Under the pieces are notes generated by a model. That model worked only from the letters and a program-made list of their open reading frames with translations, had not been told where the DNA came from and did not search any database. 64,000 nt of DNA from Piper betle (taxonomy: Eukaryota; Streptophyta; Magnoliopsida; Piperales; Piperaceae), in the NCBI GenBank assembly GCA_033002965.1, contig JAURVB010014937.1, positions 1-64,000 of the forward strand, given 5' to 3'. The translations under genes and the position numbers were made by a program. Shown here piece by piece: positions 47,997 to 59,868 of this stretch. The first letter of the stretch is position 1. Every line of letters starts with the position of its first letter.

Positions 47997-48310
47997 AACA
48001 CCCTAATTTTGATTCACCTATGAACCGAATCAGAAATGTTACGATCGAGTTAAGTCATGTTTAAAGTGTTGGTCGGTAAGACTCGATCGACTTGGTGTCA
48101 TGAAAATGGAAAACATTGTTAAATATGCGTCAAAATACATTAAATATAAATATAAGTACGAAAGAAAATAGCTGCATTGAGCTCAAGAGTATGTAGTGTT
48201 TATCTGTCCTTCTACCAAAGTCGGCACAGGATTACAAGACCTACATATATAATATAAAAAATGCTAGTAACAAGTGTTACTGGTCAGAAAAACTATGTCG
48301 GTGTGAGGTA
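47997..48310 (-). repeat. C3: C-type LTR 3' end
   Basis: TATAACACCCTAATTTTGATTCACC and the next 300 bp follow the same order of blocks as 32282-32600 and 32932-33260: 'gaaccgaatcagaaatgtta', 'cctacatatataatat', 'gctagtaacaagtgttactg'. Beyond about 48310 the similarity fades, so its 5' limit is unknown. Confidence 0.65.
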
Positions 48311-50279
48311 TGTGGCCAAACATTTGCCCATGTCTCCCTGATCCTCGTCAATATGACAGGTCAACTACATGTACCCTTAAGGCACCCTACTCCATGTCCT
48401 ACAATAATACTAGGATGTCCTACAAGTCCTATTAGCATATGGTGGACTCTAGTACCAATAAAGGTATATGCTTATGAGTTGTATGGCTCACTATTGCCAG
48501 TCTAGGTCAAACACTCAAGTGTCCCTAGAAAAGGAACAAGACTACTCACCAGGTCCTAGCTAACTCAGTCCCAAGTAAAATATCTCACTCTGTTCCATAA
48601 TCGAACAAGGATAGCTGGTATGATTCTATTGTGTACTATGGCTCTTGTAACTATCATACAACCACTAACTGCTGCTGAAGAGGGCTCTCTATGATTGAAT
48701 GAGGGCAAGAACACCTGTACATGCACAACGTGTCTCAAGGAGTGAAAGCATACTCTACATGGAACTATGGAGTTTGCATCTGGTCTGTGGTATATGCATT
48801 GGTCAATGTTTGCTCATCTCAACTATTTGGTAAATGATGGTAGGACTAATATATCTAAAAGAGTGGGTGAAAATGTTCAACTCTGTCTGGTGTCTATATG
48901 TCACATGTAAAGAGAATGGATCTCTCTTGAAAAACTGGTCTGGTCACACTGCTCTAAGACTCTAACTAGTATGTGTCTCATCCTCAAGTGGTCTGATATC
49001 AAATCTACTAGAAGAGTACACTGATATGAGAAAATTTTACTAGAATATACATCACTCTATCTGTGGTGTTGTAAAGGTAATTGTGTGAGTCATCATGGTA
49101 ATAAAAACTCTATATAGGATATTGGATTGCTCAAAAACATTGGTAGGTCCATGGATGTGTTTCTAAGATCACCATGATTCGACTCCACCATAGGTGGCCA
49201 GCCTATGGAACAACCAATCAATGATGAGCCTAAGAGATGGCTCCTATGTGGCTCTAGTTCAATCAACTAATCGTAGGCATGTGTTTCTCGATACCATACT
49301 AGTCATGCACTTCTAAACGGATGATGTTCAAATGATCCAAGGAAACACTATCTCTTCTCAAGTCTATGGGGACTCATAGTGAGGTTTGACACGTGTCTTG
49401 TCTGCTCTTCAGTGGTATGCGACCTACCATCTTGTACCGATTTGTAGCACTATTCTTGACTCACATGACTACTACCGTTGTAGTAGACTCTCAAGCAAAG
49501 CCATAAGTCAAGATGAACATAAACTGGTGTCCCTCTATCTGGTCAGCATGGTCTCCCAAGATGGGGTGAAGTTGTCTCCTCCACACTGGTCTATCATCGG
49601 CTACCTGCATTGTAAATCCTAAACAGTACCACGAAAGTACCTCCTATACTTGGGGTAAAGGCGAAATCTTATGTCTCAAGGTATGAACCTAATCGTACTC
49701 ATGAAGCACAAGGAAAACAATCTCTCCTTCAGGGACACTCCCTCACTAAACCTGCCTTCTAAGCCCAAGGATCTAATACGAATTAAACCCCTCCCGCTGG
49801 CTAAGGCCTTGTCTAACCATCTGCTAATCATCTAATTTGTATACCTTGGCTGTAATTCATATGTTTGTTGTCATGCTGACTATACAATCTGACCAATGTG
49901 GCCATCCCATTTGGAGGTCACACTGCCCTATTTCCAGTCACTATCCATATACATCCCTAAAAGACTCACTAACATTGTTTGCTAATCCTTATAAGACTGT
50001 AACTATCACTATCTTGCAACACACATCTAACCCATGGATGTCAGGCCAAGGAGATGATATGCAAGATGGCTAGTGAAGTCAATTATGTGCCATCACATCA
50101 GAATAATTCCAATACACCTAACTTTCCTCTATCTACCTGATGTTACCATAGCTATATCTTGTCCTCAATCTCTAACCCTACTCTACTCTCAATGCTATGA
50201 CATGCGGTCTCTATGCCAGGCTAAGAACATCCTCAAGTAGTTGTACTCCTGTAGGGTAAGGTAACTACTTGGCCTTTGC

Positions 50280-50465
50280 TTTCACTATAACTACTCACTC
50301 GGACGGTGGTAGTGCATCACAGTCAATGGTTAGGCAAAACGGATGGTGGCAGTGCTATTCAACCAGTGGTTGTTCATCACGATCAGTGGTTGGGTAACTC
50401 AGATAGTGGTTGTGTAACTCAGATAGTGGTTGTGCTACTTGGACGGTGGTTGTTCTATCCAGGTG
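50280..50465. repeat. Imperfect short tandem repeat
   Basis: Variants of 'cagatagtggttgtgtaact' and 'ggacggtggttgt' recur about every 24 bp. The array is short and degenerate and lies within the noncoding interior. Confidence 0.6.
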
Positions 50466-51816
50466 CTGAAGGCTGATCCTAATCATGTATGTCGTGAACT
50501 CATTATTGTCTCTGACATGTTTATCTCCATGTATCTATCTCCCCAGAGGTAGTTGCTATCAACTCGACTCAGGTTATCCACCCATGCGTGTCTGATATGG
50601 GGGCATTTGGATCATAGTGGTGACACATATGATGGAAAGATAATGTTGATCCCACACTAGTCTCCTGGAATCTGGAGTAACTATTCCCACAATCACTGAT
50701 TAGTTCTCAATAGCAATCATTGATCTGTCCTTGGCAAATCAAGTGAAATCCGGTCAATCATCTAAATCTGTAGTCAAATGTAATCTTGCTCATTCTCAAT
50801 GTTTTCCTGCTTCTATCTATTGAAGAGTGGCCAGCAATACTGTTGGGACAAATATGCACTAGTGGAAGAGGGGGAGGGGGCGGTGAAGTGTCCATGGGAC
50901 TATAAATCCACCTCGTTACTCATCCTCATCCACTGTTGTTTCCTAGAAGTGGTCTATCCAAGTCATATGCCCAAACTCTCATCTGTACTCTAAGTGTTCC
51001 AAAAGCTTAGGTTCTCCAAGGTGGATCTCGGACTATGCCTAATGGATCTGTTTAAGGCACTCGATTGTCCACGCTCATGTACATTGCCTCGTCAATCCTA
51101 CGTTTTATATATACCACCTTCTTCTATCTTATATACCTCTCACTATGTGGATATAAGTAGAGACATAGTGATCATATCTTTTAGAGAACCACCCTGGGTG
51201 GGCACCTTCTAGGTTCCCTTTGCACATCTCACACATTTCACACTTGCCAAAGCCATTTTTTAGGCTAGTCATGACACTCTGATTGGAGGGTGTCCCTTTG
51301 CACAACCTTATGTGTCACGAGGTCAGCCTGACCTTTAGACTACCTCATGTATTGAAGTTTACGTAGTGGGTTCTAATAGATCACCTTTCCATGAGCTCAC
51401 CTAGGAGTACATTCATCCTCATGTGGAAGAGGCGAGTATGATTACGTACTCAAGTTACGTATGTAGACACATGCGTGATATATGCCTTTGTCAGTGCCAG
51501 GTTCACCTTCGACGAGTATGTCTTGCAGTAGTATAGTTGATAGCAATATGACCTCATGGTGATGTGTTATGTGGTACCACTTCTCATTGGTGGTATGGTT
51601 CACTAGCAGTGTGCTTGGTACCATTGGTATTGAATGTGGAGAGGCTTAATAATAGTGTCATCCATGGTAGTATGTTCAAAGCAGAATATTATAGTAACCC
51701 CTTGTGCCGCATGTGTGTGTGTAGTTGTTTATATGATTTGATCACAACATATGTTCGTTGAGTGTGTAACCCCTTAGTTAAATTCTGAGGACCAAATTTT
51801 CCTAAGTTGGGCCGGT

Positions 51817-52881
51817 TGTAAAACCTTGGCTTTTTGCTTGGTGGTTTAAATTTTGGTTCAGTCGTGGCCATGATTGAGTTGCTGACCTGACCATTTTACC
51901 ATGTATTTATGTATGGTATCTAGGTATATAAGACTTTCACTAGCATTAGCTCCTTCGACTTTGTTGCCCCTGTTAGACACTATGTACCCAACCTTTTTAA
52001 TTATGATTCAGTTCTGTTGAGTCGAGTCTAGTTAGACCTTAGGATCGAGTCCCTAACATATCTAGTCACTTTTCATGTGTTGTGGTCGTCTTTGTTTCAC
52101 GTGCTTCAAGTGGGAAAACTGAAAATGATCCAAATGAGGACTGGACGCAAAAGGCGTCATGCCAATGCCCTCACACCCAGACAAAGTTTGAATTTGACGC
52201 TCGAGTTCTGACCACGGATGCTAAGATGCTGTCGAATTGTCCTTACGCTGGTGACTTGCCTTATTTTTGGAATTTTCTAGGTTGTATTTATTTATTTATT
52301 TTATAAGCCACCAAATCTTTTCCCTCTTTTTTAAAAGAAATTCAAATCCCAACACACCTTAGTAGGTGTGGCACCCATGCCTATGACATCACCTTGCCAA
52401 CCACCCTCTTTTTTTTATAAAACTCCACCCTCATCCTCACCTTTTCACTCCAACCCAATCACTCCATTCACCGCCAACATCCTCCCACCCATTTCACCCC
52501 TCTTTGCACTTCTCAGCCTTGTGGAGCATTTCTAAGCATTTTGCTTCTAGGGATGAAGGACTTGGAGTCGGAAAACTCTAAGTGACCTCCCCGGATTGTT
52601 TGTGGTATGTTTTTTTTCCATTTTTAGTTCTGGTTTGAAAGTTCTCTTGTTGTTGGTCTATTTATGTAGTTGTTTGTATTTTTATGGTATTTGTTTCATG
52701 TAAATCTGCCCATTACAAATCAGTGAGAGTTGGTTTAATGTCATTTGCTTTTCTAGATGAATAGTTATAATTCTTGCATCATTAGTGTGTCTAGATCTAC
52801 ACTGGTTTGGAATGAAATTCATAATTCATGTTTTATAGGTCTGATTGGTATAATCTTGGTGTTCGATTAATTTCAATGGTG
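51817..52881 (+). repeat. Family-E LTR (E2), cut by Athila
   Basis: Starts TGTAAAACCTTGG directly after a polypurine tract; homologous to about 9400-10330. A TATA-like 'ttttttataaaac' at about 52410 precedes a C-rich leader. It stops at 52881 where the Athila LTR terminus TGCAAG begins; its remainder should lie beyond the right edge of the window, after the Athila 5' LTR. Confidence 0.65.
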
Positions 52882-53988
52882 TGCAAGTATACACGGTCAA
52901 AACAAGTAAAATAATGATAAATTTAAGTATCGTCCCACAGAAAGATAAATTTCCTTAAATTAATTGAACCAAATGATATTAAGAACAAAACAAAAATAAT
53001 CAACTTAATTAAATCTAAGTAATAACTTTAAATTAAAGAAAAAGTTATACGGATAAAACTCGTTCTAGAGTCGAATTTCCCGTGACATGAATTTAATCTT
53101 CATCAAATCTTACTCTTATCGTTTATTCCCTCAGATTGTCGATCTAAGATAATTATATGTCATGGTGGCTCCCACTCCTTCATGCTTCTATTATTTTACC
53201 TCAATTTCTACCTCTCAATGATAATTGATTAATCAACAAAATAATGCATTAAGATTTGCCTTACAATTGCATACGGTGTTGTGTATCTTCCGACCACAAC
53301 AACAAGCAAGTCAAAAGACTCGTCGTATGATGAATTATCAATGACTAGTCTAATTAATTTCTCCCAAAATCTAATTAAAGTTTATGATCTAAGATATAGC
53401 CAACCAATCTATTCTTAGCATTAAGAACCATGTTAAGTTCGATTATTCTCTAGAATGAAATAAAAAACTACTCCATATTAAAAATAAAAAACTATATAAA
53501 GAAGAAACTAATTTTTAGTATGAAAGGGAAAGAAATAACACAAACTTGAAGTATTTCTTTTACTAAACTTCTAAGCCAAGAGTTGAGATATCAAACAACA
53601 AATGACCGCCCATTTATATAGAAGATGTGATACAAGAATTCAAAGAGGGATTCCACAACTCGATGTCGTCTAATTGATTCTGATGTCCGATAAAATTTCC
53701 AACTCTTCGACATACTTAAATGCAACCAAAACAATGTGCATCCATCTTCATCAAACTTTGTCAACACCATAAATTATAGCCATTGGGTGGCCATGACCTT
53801 TTCAATTCCAAAGCTTAATTTGTTTCATCTTTTTCTGCATTAAAACTCCAAAATTAAGCATATCTCATAAAATATTAATTAACCAGAATATAACGAGAAA
53901 TATCACCTAATTAATAATATTTTTACCCTAGAAATATAAAATCACATTAAAAATATGGGTAAATATTGTGTACTTTAAATACTTAACA
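52882..53988 (-). repeat. 3' LTR of the minus-strand Athila
   Basis: 1107 bp; on the minus strand TGTTAAGTATT … CTTGCA. It aligns along its length with 1112-2232. TATA box at about 53611-53624. The left flanking 5-mer is TGGTG (52877-52881); its partner would be outside the window. Confidence 0.9.
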
Positions 53989-55257
53989 AACCCCCAAACT
54001 TAAACTTTTGTGCGTCCCGAGCAAAATATCATAACAAAGAAAATTTTACTACACAAAAATACTTAGTCCCCATTATATTCTTATATGATTCTTAATAGAA
54101 CTATCCAGAGGCAACAAGATGTCAATCAAATCAGAAATTCCCTTTCATTAATCACACCCAAGAGAAGGCTCTCCATGTGCGTGTGTGAGATAATCCATTG
54201 GTTTATCATTCTCATCTGGAACCAAGAGAATACAATCAAGCACATGCTTAAATATGTTTACCTTTCACTCCCACCTCCACTAATGTAAGCAATGCAAATT
54301 CAATGAAATCAATAGGTCTTAATAGGTTGTAACGAGGCCAGGGGCTAGGGACCAAAAATAGGATCAACAAGATAGAAAAATCAAAGGCTAATATTCACCC
54401 TAGCATTAAAAATTCTTTCTAAATCCTAAGATACATGTACAACAAATCCCCAAACACTGTAACAATATGACACATACTTCCTTAAATGTAGTAGTGAGTT
54501 GATCCAATATAAGAACTAACTTTACTTTGATTTTCCAATTTTTCATTGGCCACCTGCTGCTTTTTTTCAAACTAGTGGAAGCCCATTGCTTCATCTTGTG
54601 TGTACCAGTAGAGGATTATTACCTCTCTTTTTTTTCCATCTTCTTCTTTTTTTCTCTTTTTTTTTCAAAGCAAAGTGTCAAGAAAATCCACAGTATTTAC
54701 TCAATCACCACTCTATGAAAAGCAATGCCTCCCACCATACTACTCAAAGGTTCATCCCTGTTAGATTTTAGAACAAAGTCAAAACACTAGGGTGCTAGGA
54801 CTCAAGCAGCCAGATATATTTTTAATAAAAAGGATAAGGTTAAAATAACGGTAATCAAACAAACATGTATAATGAAGGCCATGAAATTATGTGCAAAGGA
54901 TAATTCATCATAGGTAGGCTTGAAGAAAGGCCCAGACTCATCAAAAATAATTGCCTATATCATTTTCCATCTAAATGGCAAACCAAATATTTCGCCTCAA
55001 AAGTTGCTAGGGCAAATTCTAAAAGTCATGACCATCATGTTCAATTCTTATTGCAAAACATTCATTGAAATCATCTAAACCGAAGAATTGTGGAAATAAT
55101 ATAAGATAGAGAACAAACTCTCGAATGCAATCTTTTACTCAGTTCATCCCTCATATCAATGAATAAAGTTTTCCCAAGAACAGTAAGACTAATTCACATG
55201 TATCTATCATTGAACCAAGAGACTAATATATTGTTGCAAATTAAAATTTTTACACTG

Positions 55258-55309
<52 letters not shown>

Positions 55310-55435
55310 TTATCTAAATCTAAACATGAGTCCAGCATGAACAATATGCACACAATTAAGGCATCCCCCCGCACTTAAACTAAACATTGTCCTCAATGTT
55401 GAAAAAATAAAAATAAAAATAAAGAAAAATAAATG
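53989..55435 (-). other. 3' noncoding interior of Athila
   Basis: About 1.45 kb between the polypurine tract (CCCCCAAACTT on the plus strand at 53991-54001) and the nested solo LTR. Homologous to 1-1111. Longest frame 63-70 codons, none resembling the env-like product of some Athila members. It holds a TA microsatellite at 55261-55308 and T-rich runs near 54620-54670. Confidence 0.8.
55261..55308. repeat. TA microsatellite
   Basis: About 48 bp of pure TA in the Athila 3' noncoding region; I see no comparable run in the partial homologue at 1-1111. Confidence 0.95.
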
Positions 55436-55449
55436 TGTAAAGATTGTGA

Positions 55450-55491
<42 letters not shown>

Positions 55492-57373
55492 TGGACGCAG
55501 ACATGGTCCGGAAAGGACCGAACATGGTCCGGGAAGGACCAAACTTATTATATTCTCTACCTGGTTAATTTTTTACCCATTTTATTATTTACCCAGTTAA
55601 ATGAAATACGGGTGTAGGGGTGTTTTCACATACCCTAGCCATCATTTTCATTTTTATAATTTTTAAAGAGGACGTCATTTTTGGTGTAAGGGCGTCTTCC
55701 TCACCTTAGCCGCCTAGTTCTCCTCTTCCTTGCCGGTGCTTCTTCCTTCCTTGGGTATCCTCCCTATCTGCCTCTTCTTAATTTTCTTGCATGCATATTC
55801 TTTTTAACTGATAATAAGTCTGTTAATCATGTAACTAAAGTCTCAAATCCACAAGAAAGAAAAGAACTAAACTAAACTGGAAAACTGAAATCCCGTCCGT
55901 GGCCGACGCGTGCAAATTGTTGGTGGATGGGTGACTGTAAACAAGTTTACAAGGCTTCCCCTCACACCCCCGATGACCCCTCTAGTTTCTGGGTCGAAGG
56001 GATGGCTCACCATGTCCCTGGTTTCCGGCGGGTGGCGGAATTGCAGCTGTGAGTGGGTGGAGTTGCAAGGGTGACAGAAGTGACGACGTTCTGCTAAAAC
56101 AGATGTTGTCATGGCAGCTTCAGAGGGTAGACACTTGGCCTTGACGTTGGGTCGTCGTGCGGGGAGAAGGGGAGTGATCTCAGTGGTGCTGCTGGCCAGA
56201 CAGAGTTATCTTGCAGTCCCGGCGGTGCTGCTGGCTAGGAGTTTCGCGACTTGGTGCAGAATGTGATTCACCTTGGATAGTTGTTGTAATGCACGAGCTT
56301 TATGCTTCCAATTGGATTGGTAGGGAAGGGAAGGGAAGCAGTTGATGGAGTCATGATCCGGTTTTGGGTTGAAGAAGAAGAGGTCATAGGTCTGGTTTTT
56401 GGTGTAGATGTGAGGAGAACGGTCCTCTTCCTTGCATTGTGTAAAGGTGGCCAATCCTTCCTATTTTGATGCTGGCTTGATGTTGTTGAACATCTAAATG
56501 GTATCAAGGTGCAAGAAAGAAGTGGTCTTGAGGCTGGGAGAAGAAGGACAAACCTGTTTTTGGAGAAGAGAAGAATGACGATGGGAAGAAGAAGAAGAAG
56601 GGTGGCAAACTTGTAAATACTACTTGACTTGACGCGGCTCGAGTTAAAAATAATACTAACTCGTAAAAAATCTTTAAAAATAATTATTCTAATGGGTTAT
56701 GGGTAAAGTTACTAAACTAATTAATTATTGTACGAAATTGCCACAAGTAATAAAAATACGATAATGATAAACGGTCGATGATTAATCAGCGTAATACAAA
56801 CGATTAAATTAAATCAGAGGGTTATAAGTAATTAATAAAATAAAGATTTTACCTTTACCATATTAAATTTCATATTTGGTAAATAAAGTGATTATTTTAA
56901 TAATGAGCTAGTAAGGTAGAAAATAGGTTATTAAACTATAGTCGGGTAAAAATCACAAGCGTCAAACCTAAATAGCAGAATGAAAATAAATAAAGTTCGA
57001 AATTTTGTTGAGATGAATAATTCAAAATAATTGTACAAATAATGTCTTTGAATTAGGATAATACGAATTATTTTAAAAAATTTAATCAAATGACTTAATT
57101 AATTAAAGATTTAATACCGTAAATTAAATTATCAAGACCGTGTTTAAGTAATTAATATCTCAAAGGAAAATTACTAATAAGAGTAATTATATATTTGTTT
57201 ATAAGTTAATAATTATTTTATTATTTGTTAAGTGTTAATTGTAATTTAGATAATAAATTTAAAATGTAATGTAGGTTTTAAATGATTATATCACATAAAT
57301 AATTAATTATCTCACTAGACTGTTGAGAATTTTATATTTAATATTTTTGAATTGTTACATGTTATGTTGTCAA

Positions 57374-57442
<69 letters not shown>

Positions 57443-58398
57443 GCATAAGTTGCATGCATTTTTACTCAAGTAAAATTATACTTATGTATAATTTTATGTT
57501 CTCGTTCAGATTAAGGTTGTTGGTTACAGCTGCAAGTTCACTTACGAACTATCCAGGTCCGTATAATTATTTGAAATGTTGTATTTTCCCTTCTTAACAG
57601 CCCTGGTTAGCCTAAGCCCAGATTCGACCACCATGCGCTGGAACGCAATCGGGGTCAAGGAATTGACTCAGTCCGACACGGGGCCGTACCTTTAAAATTA
57701 CTATGTGGGAGTCTTGGTCGACTTGAGTATCTGACCACCATGCGCTGGATGGCAACCATGGTCGACTCAATTTGGCACAAGGCAGCACCCCCTGAAAGAT
57801 TGAACACCTAACCCCATGCCGAAAGGGGCAACAAGGCGCAATGGTGTAAGATGGCTCATTATGCACTTGTGATAACGAGAAGGTGAGTCAATCGCAAACA
57901 TCGGTAACTACAGGCCGTGGGCCACGCAGCGTGTGTGCGCATGCATGGGATGGTAGCTGGATGGGGTGGCCACCCCTCCCAGCATATAACGAGCTCGGCA
58001 TAGGTTCATAACAACTAAAAGACTCTTGAAACAATAATGGGGATTTTATAGACTTGTTTCATTCAGTTATGCGGCTTAGTGGTTTTATCACTAATTCGGA
58101 ATTGCCTCCGCAGGTGAGCAGTTTTGGACTGAAGAATAAAAGTGACTTAGGTTGGTGAATTGATAATAAAAATTGGAATTCCTTATTATTCTCTTGTGTT
58201 ATAAATGTGGCTATGGGAAAGGGTCTAAGACTCTGGGATGGTTACTTTATATTTTAGAGAACATGATTTATTATTATGATTTATATTATGTATTGCCAGA
58301 CTTATTAGCTGTTTTTTTCAATTCATGTTCTGGAATATTATGGTTACATCGATTATATTTTTAGGTAACACCCGGTCCGGTTCAGGCGGGTCATTACA
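55436..58398 (+). repeat. Solo LTR (A1) nested in Athila
   Basis: Perfect flanking AAATG (55431-55435 and 58399-58403), TGTAAAGATTG … GGTCATTACA, 2963 bp, no interior. It is the best-defined A1 LTR in the window and serves as reference for the others. Order: an ATA microsatellite (55450-55491), a paired 'ggaccgaac' motif, a TATA-like 'tttttataat' near 55652, a GC-rich leader (55690-56600), an AT-rich centre, a TA run (57376-57438), and a distal GC-richer block with a duplicated 'gaccaccatgcgctgga' and the palindrome GGGGTGGCCACCCC at 57963. Confidence 0.93.
57376..57438. repeat. TA microsatellite in the solo LTR
   Basis: About 62 bp of TA where the other A LTRs have only 'gatatatatatt' (for example 12951, 27687, 31320), so a copy-specific expansion. 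Confidence 0.95.
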
Positions 58399-58403
58399 AA
58401 ATG

Positions 58404-58770
58404 AAAGAGAACTCCCTCATATCAATTAGTTAGCGGATGATTATCATGAATAACTGAATTTGCACTTGACCCATTCTTGGGTTGCCTCCCAAGAAGTGCT
58501 TGGTTTAACGTCTACAGCCAGACGTCTGTTCCTCATTCTTTATTTAATGTGATGGAGGACTTCCAAAGTTGCTCCCCTTCATAGTAGTGTTTTAGTCTAC
58601 ATCCATTGACTTTAAATGATCGATCCCCTTGTTCAGTCTTAATTTCAATTGCATCGTGTGGAAAAACTGTTTGCACTATGTAAGGACCAGACCATCTTGA
58701 TTTCAATTTTCCTTTGAAAATTTTCAATCTTGAGTCATATAACAATACCTTTTGTCCAAGAGAAAATGGT
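58404..58770 (-). pseudogene. C-terminal tail of Athila integrase, out of frame
   Basis: Downstream of the integrase frame (minus strand) a stop and frame change separate WHDQM from a 70-codon frame (58745-58533). That frame reads LYDSRLKIFKGKLKSRWSG, then VNGCRLKHYYEG, the conserved C-terminal DNA-binding region of Athila integrases (the usual xxGQKVLL lead-in is broken). The remaining 130 bp to the solo LTR is noncoding. Confidence 0.85.
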
Positions 58771-59868
58771 TTAGAAGCAATTCATTTGATCATGCCATGC
58801 TTTGGATTTTTCCTTATAGATCTTGGCATTTTCATAAGAAGCTCTCCTAATTTCTTCTAATTCAATAAGTTGTTGTAGTCTCATTTTTCCACATGCTTCC
58901 AAGTCAAAATTTAATTCCTTAATGGCCCAAAAAGCTTTATGCTCTAATTCTAGGGGAAGATGACAAGCCTTTCCAAACACTAATCGATAAGGGGACATGC
59001 CAATTGGTGTCTTGAAAGCTGTTCTATAAGCCCATAGAGCATCATCTAACCGAATAGACCAATCCTTTCTATTACCTTTTACTACCTTCTCTAGAATTTT
59101 AAGAATCTCTTGATTGGATACTTCAGCCTGGCCATTAGTTTGTGGATGGTAAGTGGTGGCAACCTTATGTTTCACTCCATACTTAGCCAATAAAGCTTCA
59201 AATTGCTTATTGCAAAAGTGAGACCCTCCATCACTAATGATTGCCCGAGGTGTACCAAATCTGGTAAAGATATTCTTCTTTAAAAACTTAACCACCACCT
59301 TGGCATCATTCGAAGGTAAAGCTACTGCTTCAACCCATTTAGAAACATAATCGACAGCTAAAAGAATATAAGTGTTAGAGTTTGATGGAGGAAAAGGACC
59401 CATAAAATCTATACCCCATACATCAAATAATTCCACTTCAAGAATAGAGTTGAGAGGCATTTCGTTTTTCCTTGACAGATTTCCAGCCCTTTGACAGCGA
59501 TCACATCTCTCAATAAAATATCTTGCATCTTTAAATAGTGTAGGCCAAAATAATCCCGATTGGAGAACTTTCATCGCTGTCCTAGTACTTCCAAAGTGCC
59601 TGCCATAATCTGTTGAGTGACAATGATGAAGTATGGACTCCATTTCATCTTTTGGTACACATCTTCTTATCATCCCATCAGCACATTGCTTGAAGAGAAG
59701 AGGGTCATCCCAAAAATATGACTTAGCCTCATGAAGAAATCGTTTCTTTTGTTGAAAGTTCAAGTCCGGTGGCATCTTCCTACTCACCAAGTAATTCGCT
59801 AAATCAGCAAACCATGGGACAACACCACTTGTCAATGGCCAATATATTTTCATCAGGGAAAACCTCAT
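58771..59868 (-). CDS. Athila integrase (365 codons, separate frame)
   Basis: This frame inserts the cDNA into the host chromosome. The zinc-binding part has His residues in [15 protein letters not shown] (about 78-93) and C122/C125 (RCDRC). The catalytic core has D154 (WGIDFMG), D213 (ISDGG) and E249 (QAEVSN), the exact D,D-35-E spacing, so the core looks intact. It ends at a stop right after [10 protein letters not shown], before the C-terminal domain. The first 15 residues or so ([12 protein letters not shown]…) are a shifted reading of the end of the RNase H frame; genuine homology starts near [11 protein letters not shown]. It overlaps the upstream frame by 65 bp because of one indel near 59810-59825. 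It would belong to a Gag-Pol polyprotein, so this ATG is probably not a real start. Confidence 0.88.
   Translation of the reverse strand: MRFSLMKIYWPLTSGVVPWFADLANYLVSRKMPPDLNFQQKKRFLHEAKSYFWDDPLLFKQCADGMIRRCVPKDEMESILHHCHSTDYGRHFGSTRTAMKVLQSGLFWPTLFKDARYFIERCDRCQRAGNLSRKNEMPLNSILEVELFDVWGIDFMGPFPPSNSNTYILLAVDYVSKWVEAVALPSNDAKVVVKFLKKNIFTRFGTPRAIISDGGSHFCNKQFEALLAKYGVKHKVATTYHPQTNGQAEVSNQEILKILEKVVKGNRKDWSIRLDDALWAYRTAFKTPIGMSPYRLVFGKACHLPLELEHKAFWAIKELNFDLEACGKMRLQQLIELEEIRRASYENAKIYKEKSKAWHDQMNCF

Larger units (their letters stand above)
47435..51816 (+). other. Noncoding interior, LARD-like, with primer site and polypurine tract
   Basis: It starts 'aacggtattagcgccatcg', close to a primer-binding site (GGTATCAGAGC with changes), directly after an LTR end. 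It ends 'ttttcctaagttgggccggt', a chromovirus-like tract abutting LTR E2. Within 4.4 kb the longest frame is 78 codons and I recognise no gag or pol motif on either strand. A minus-strand C-type LTR end is inserted at 47997-48310. This fits a large retrotransposon derivative, though extreme decay of a coding element is an alternative. Base composition is more balanced than in its neighbours. Confidence 0.45.

Noticed and set aside
48300..51816. Possible host gene with introns, because of balanced base composition
   Set aside because: No exon-like frame, start or domain could be joined; the region ends in a polypurine tract at an LTR.
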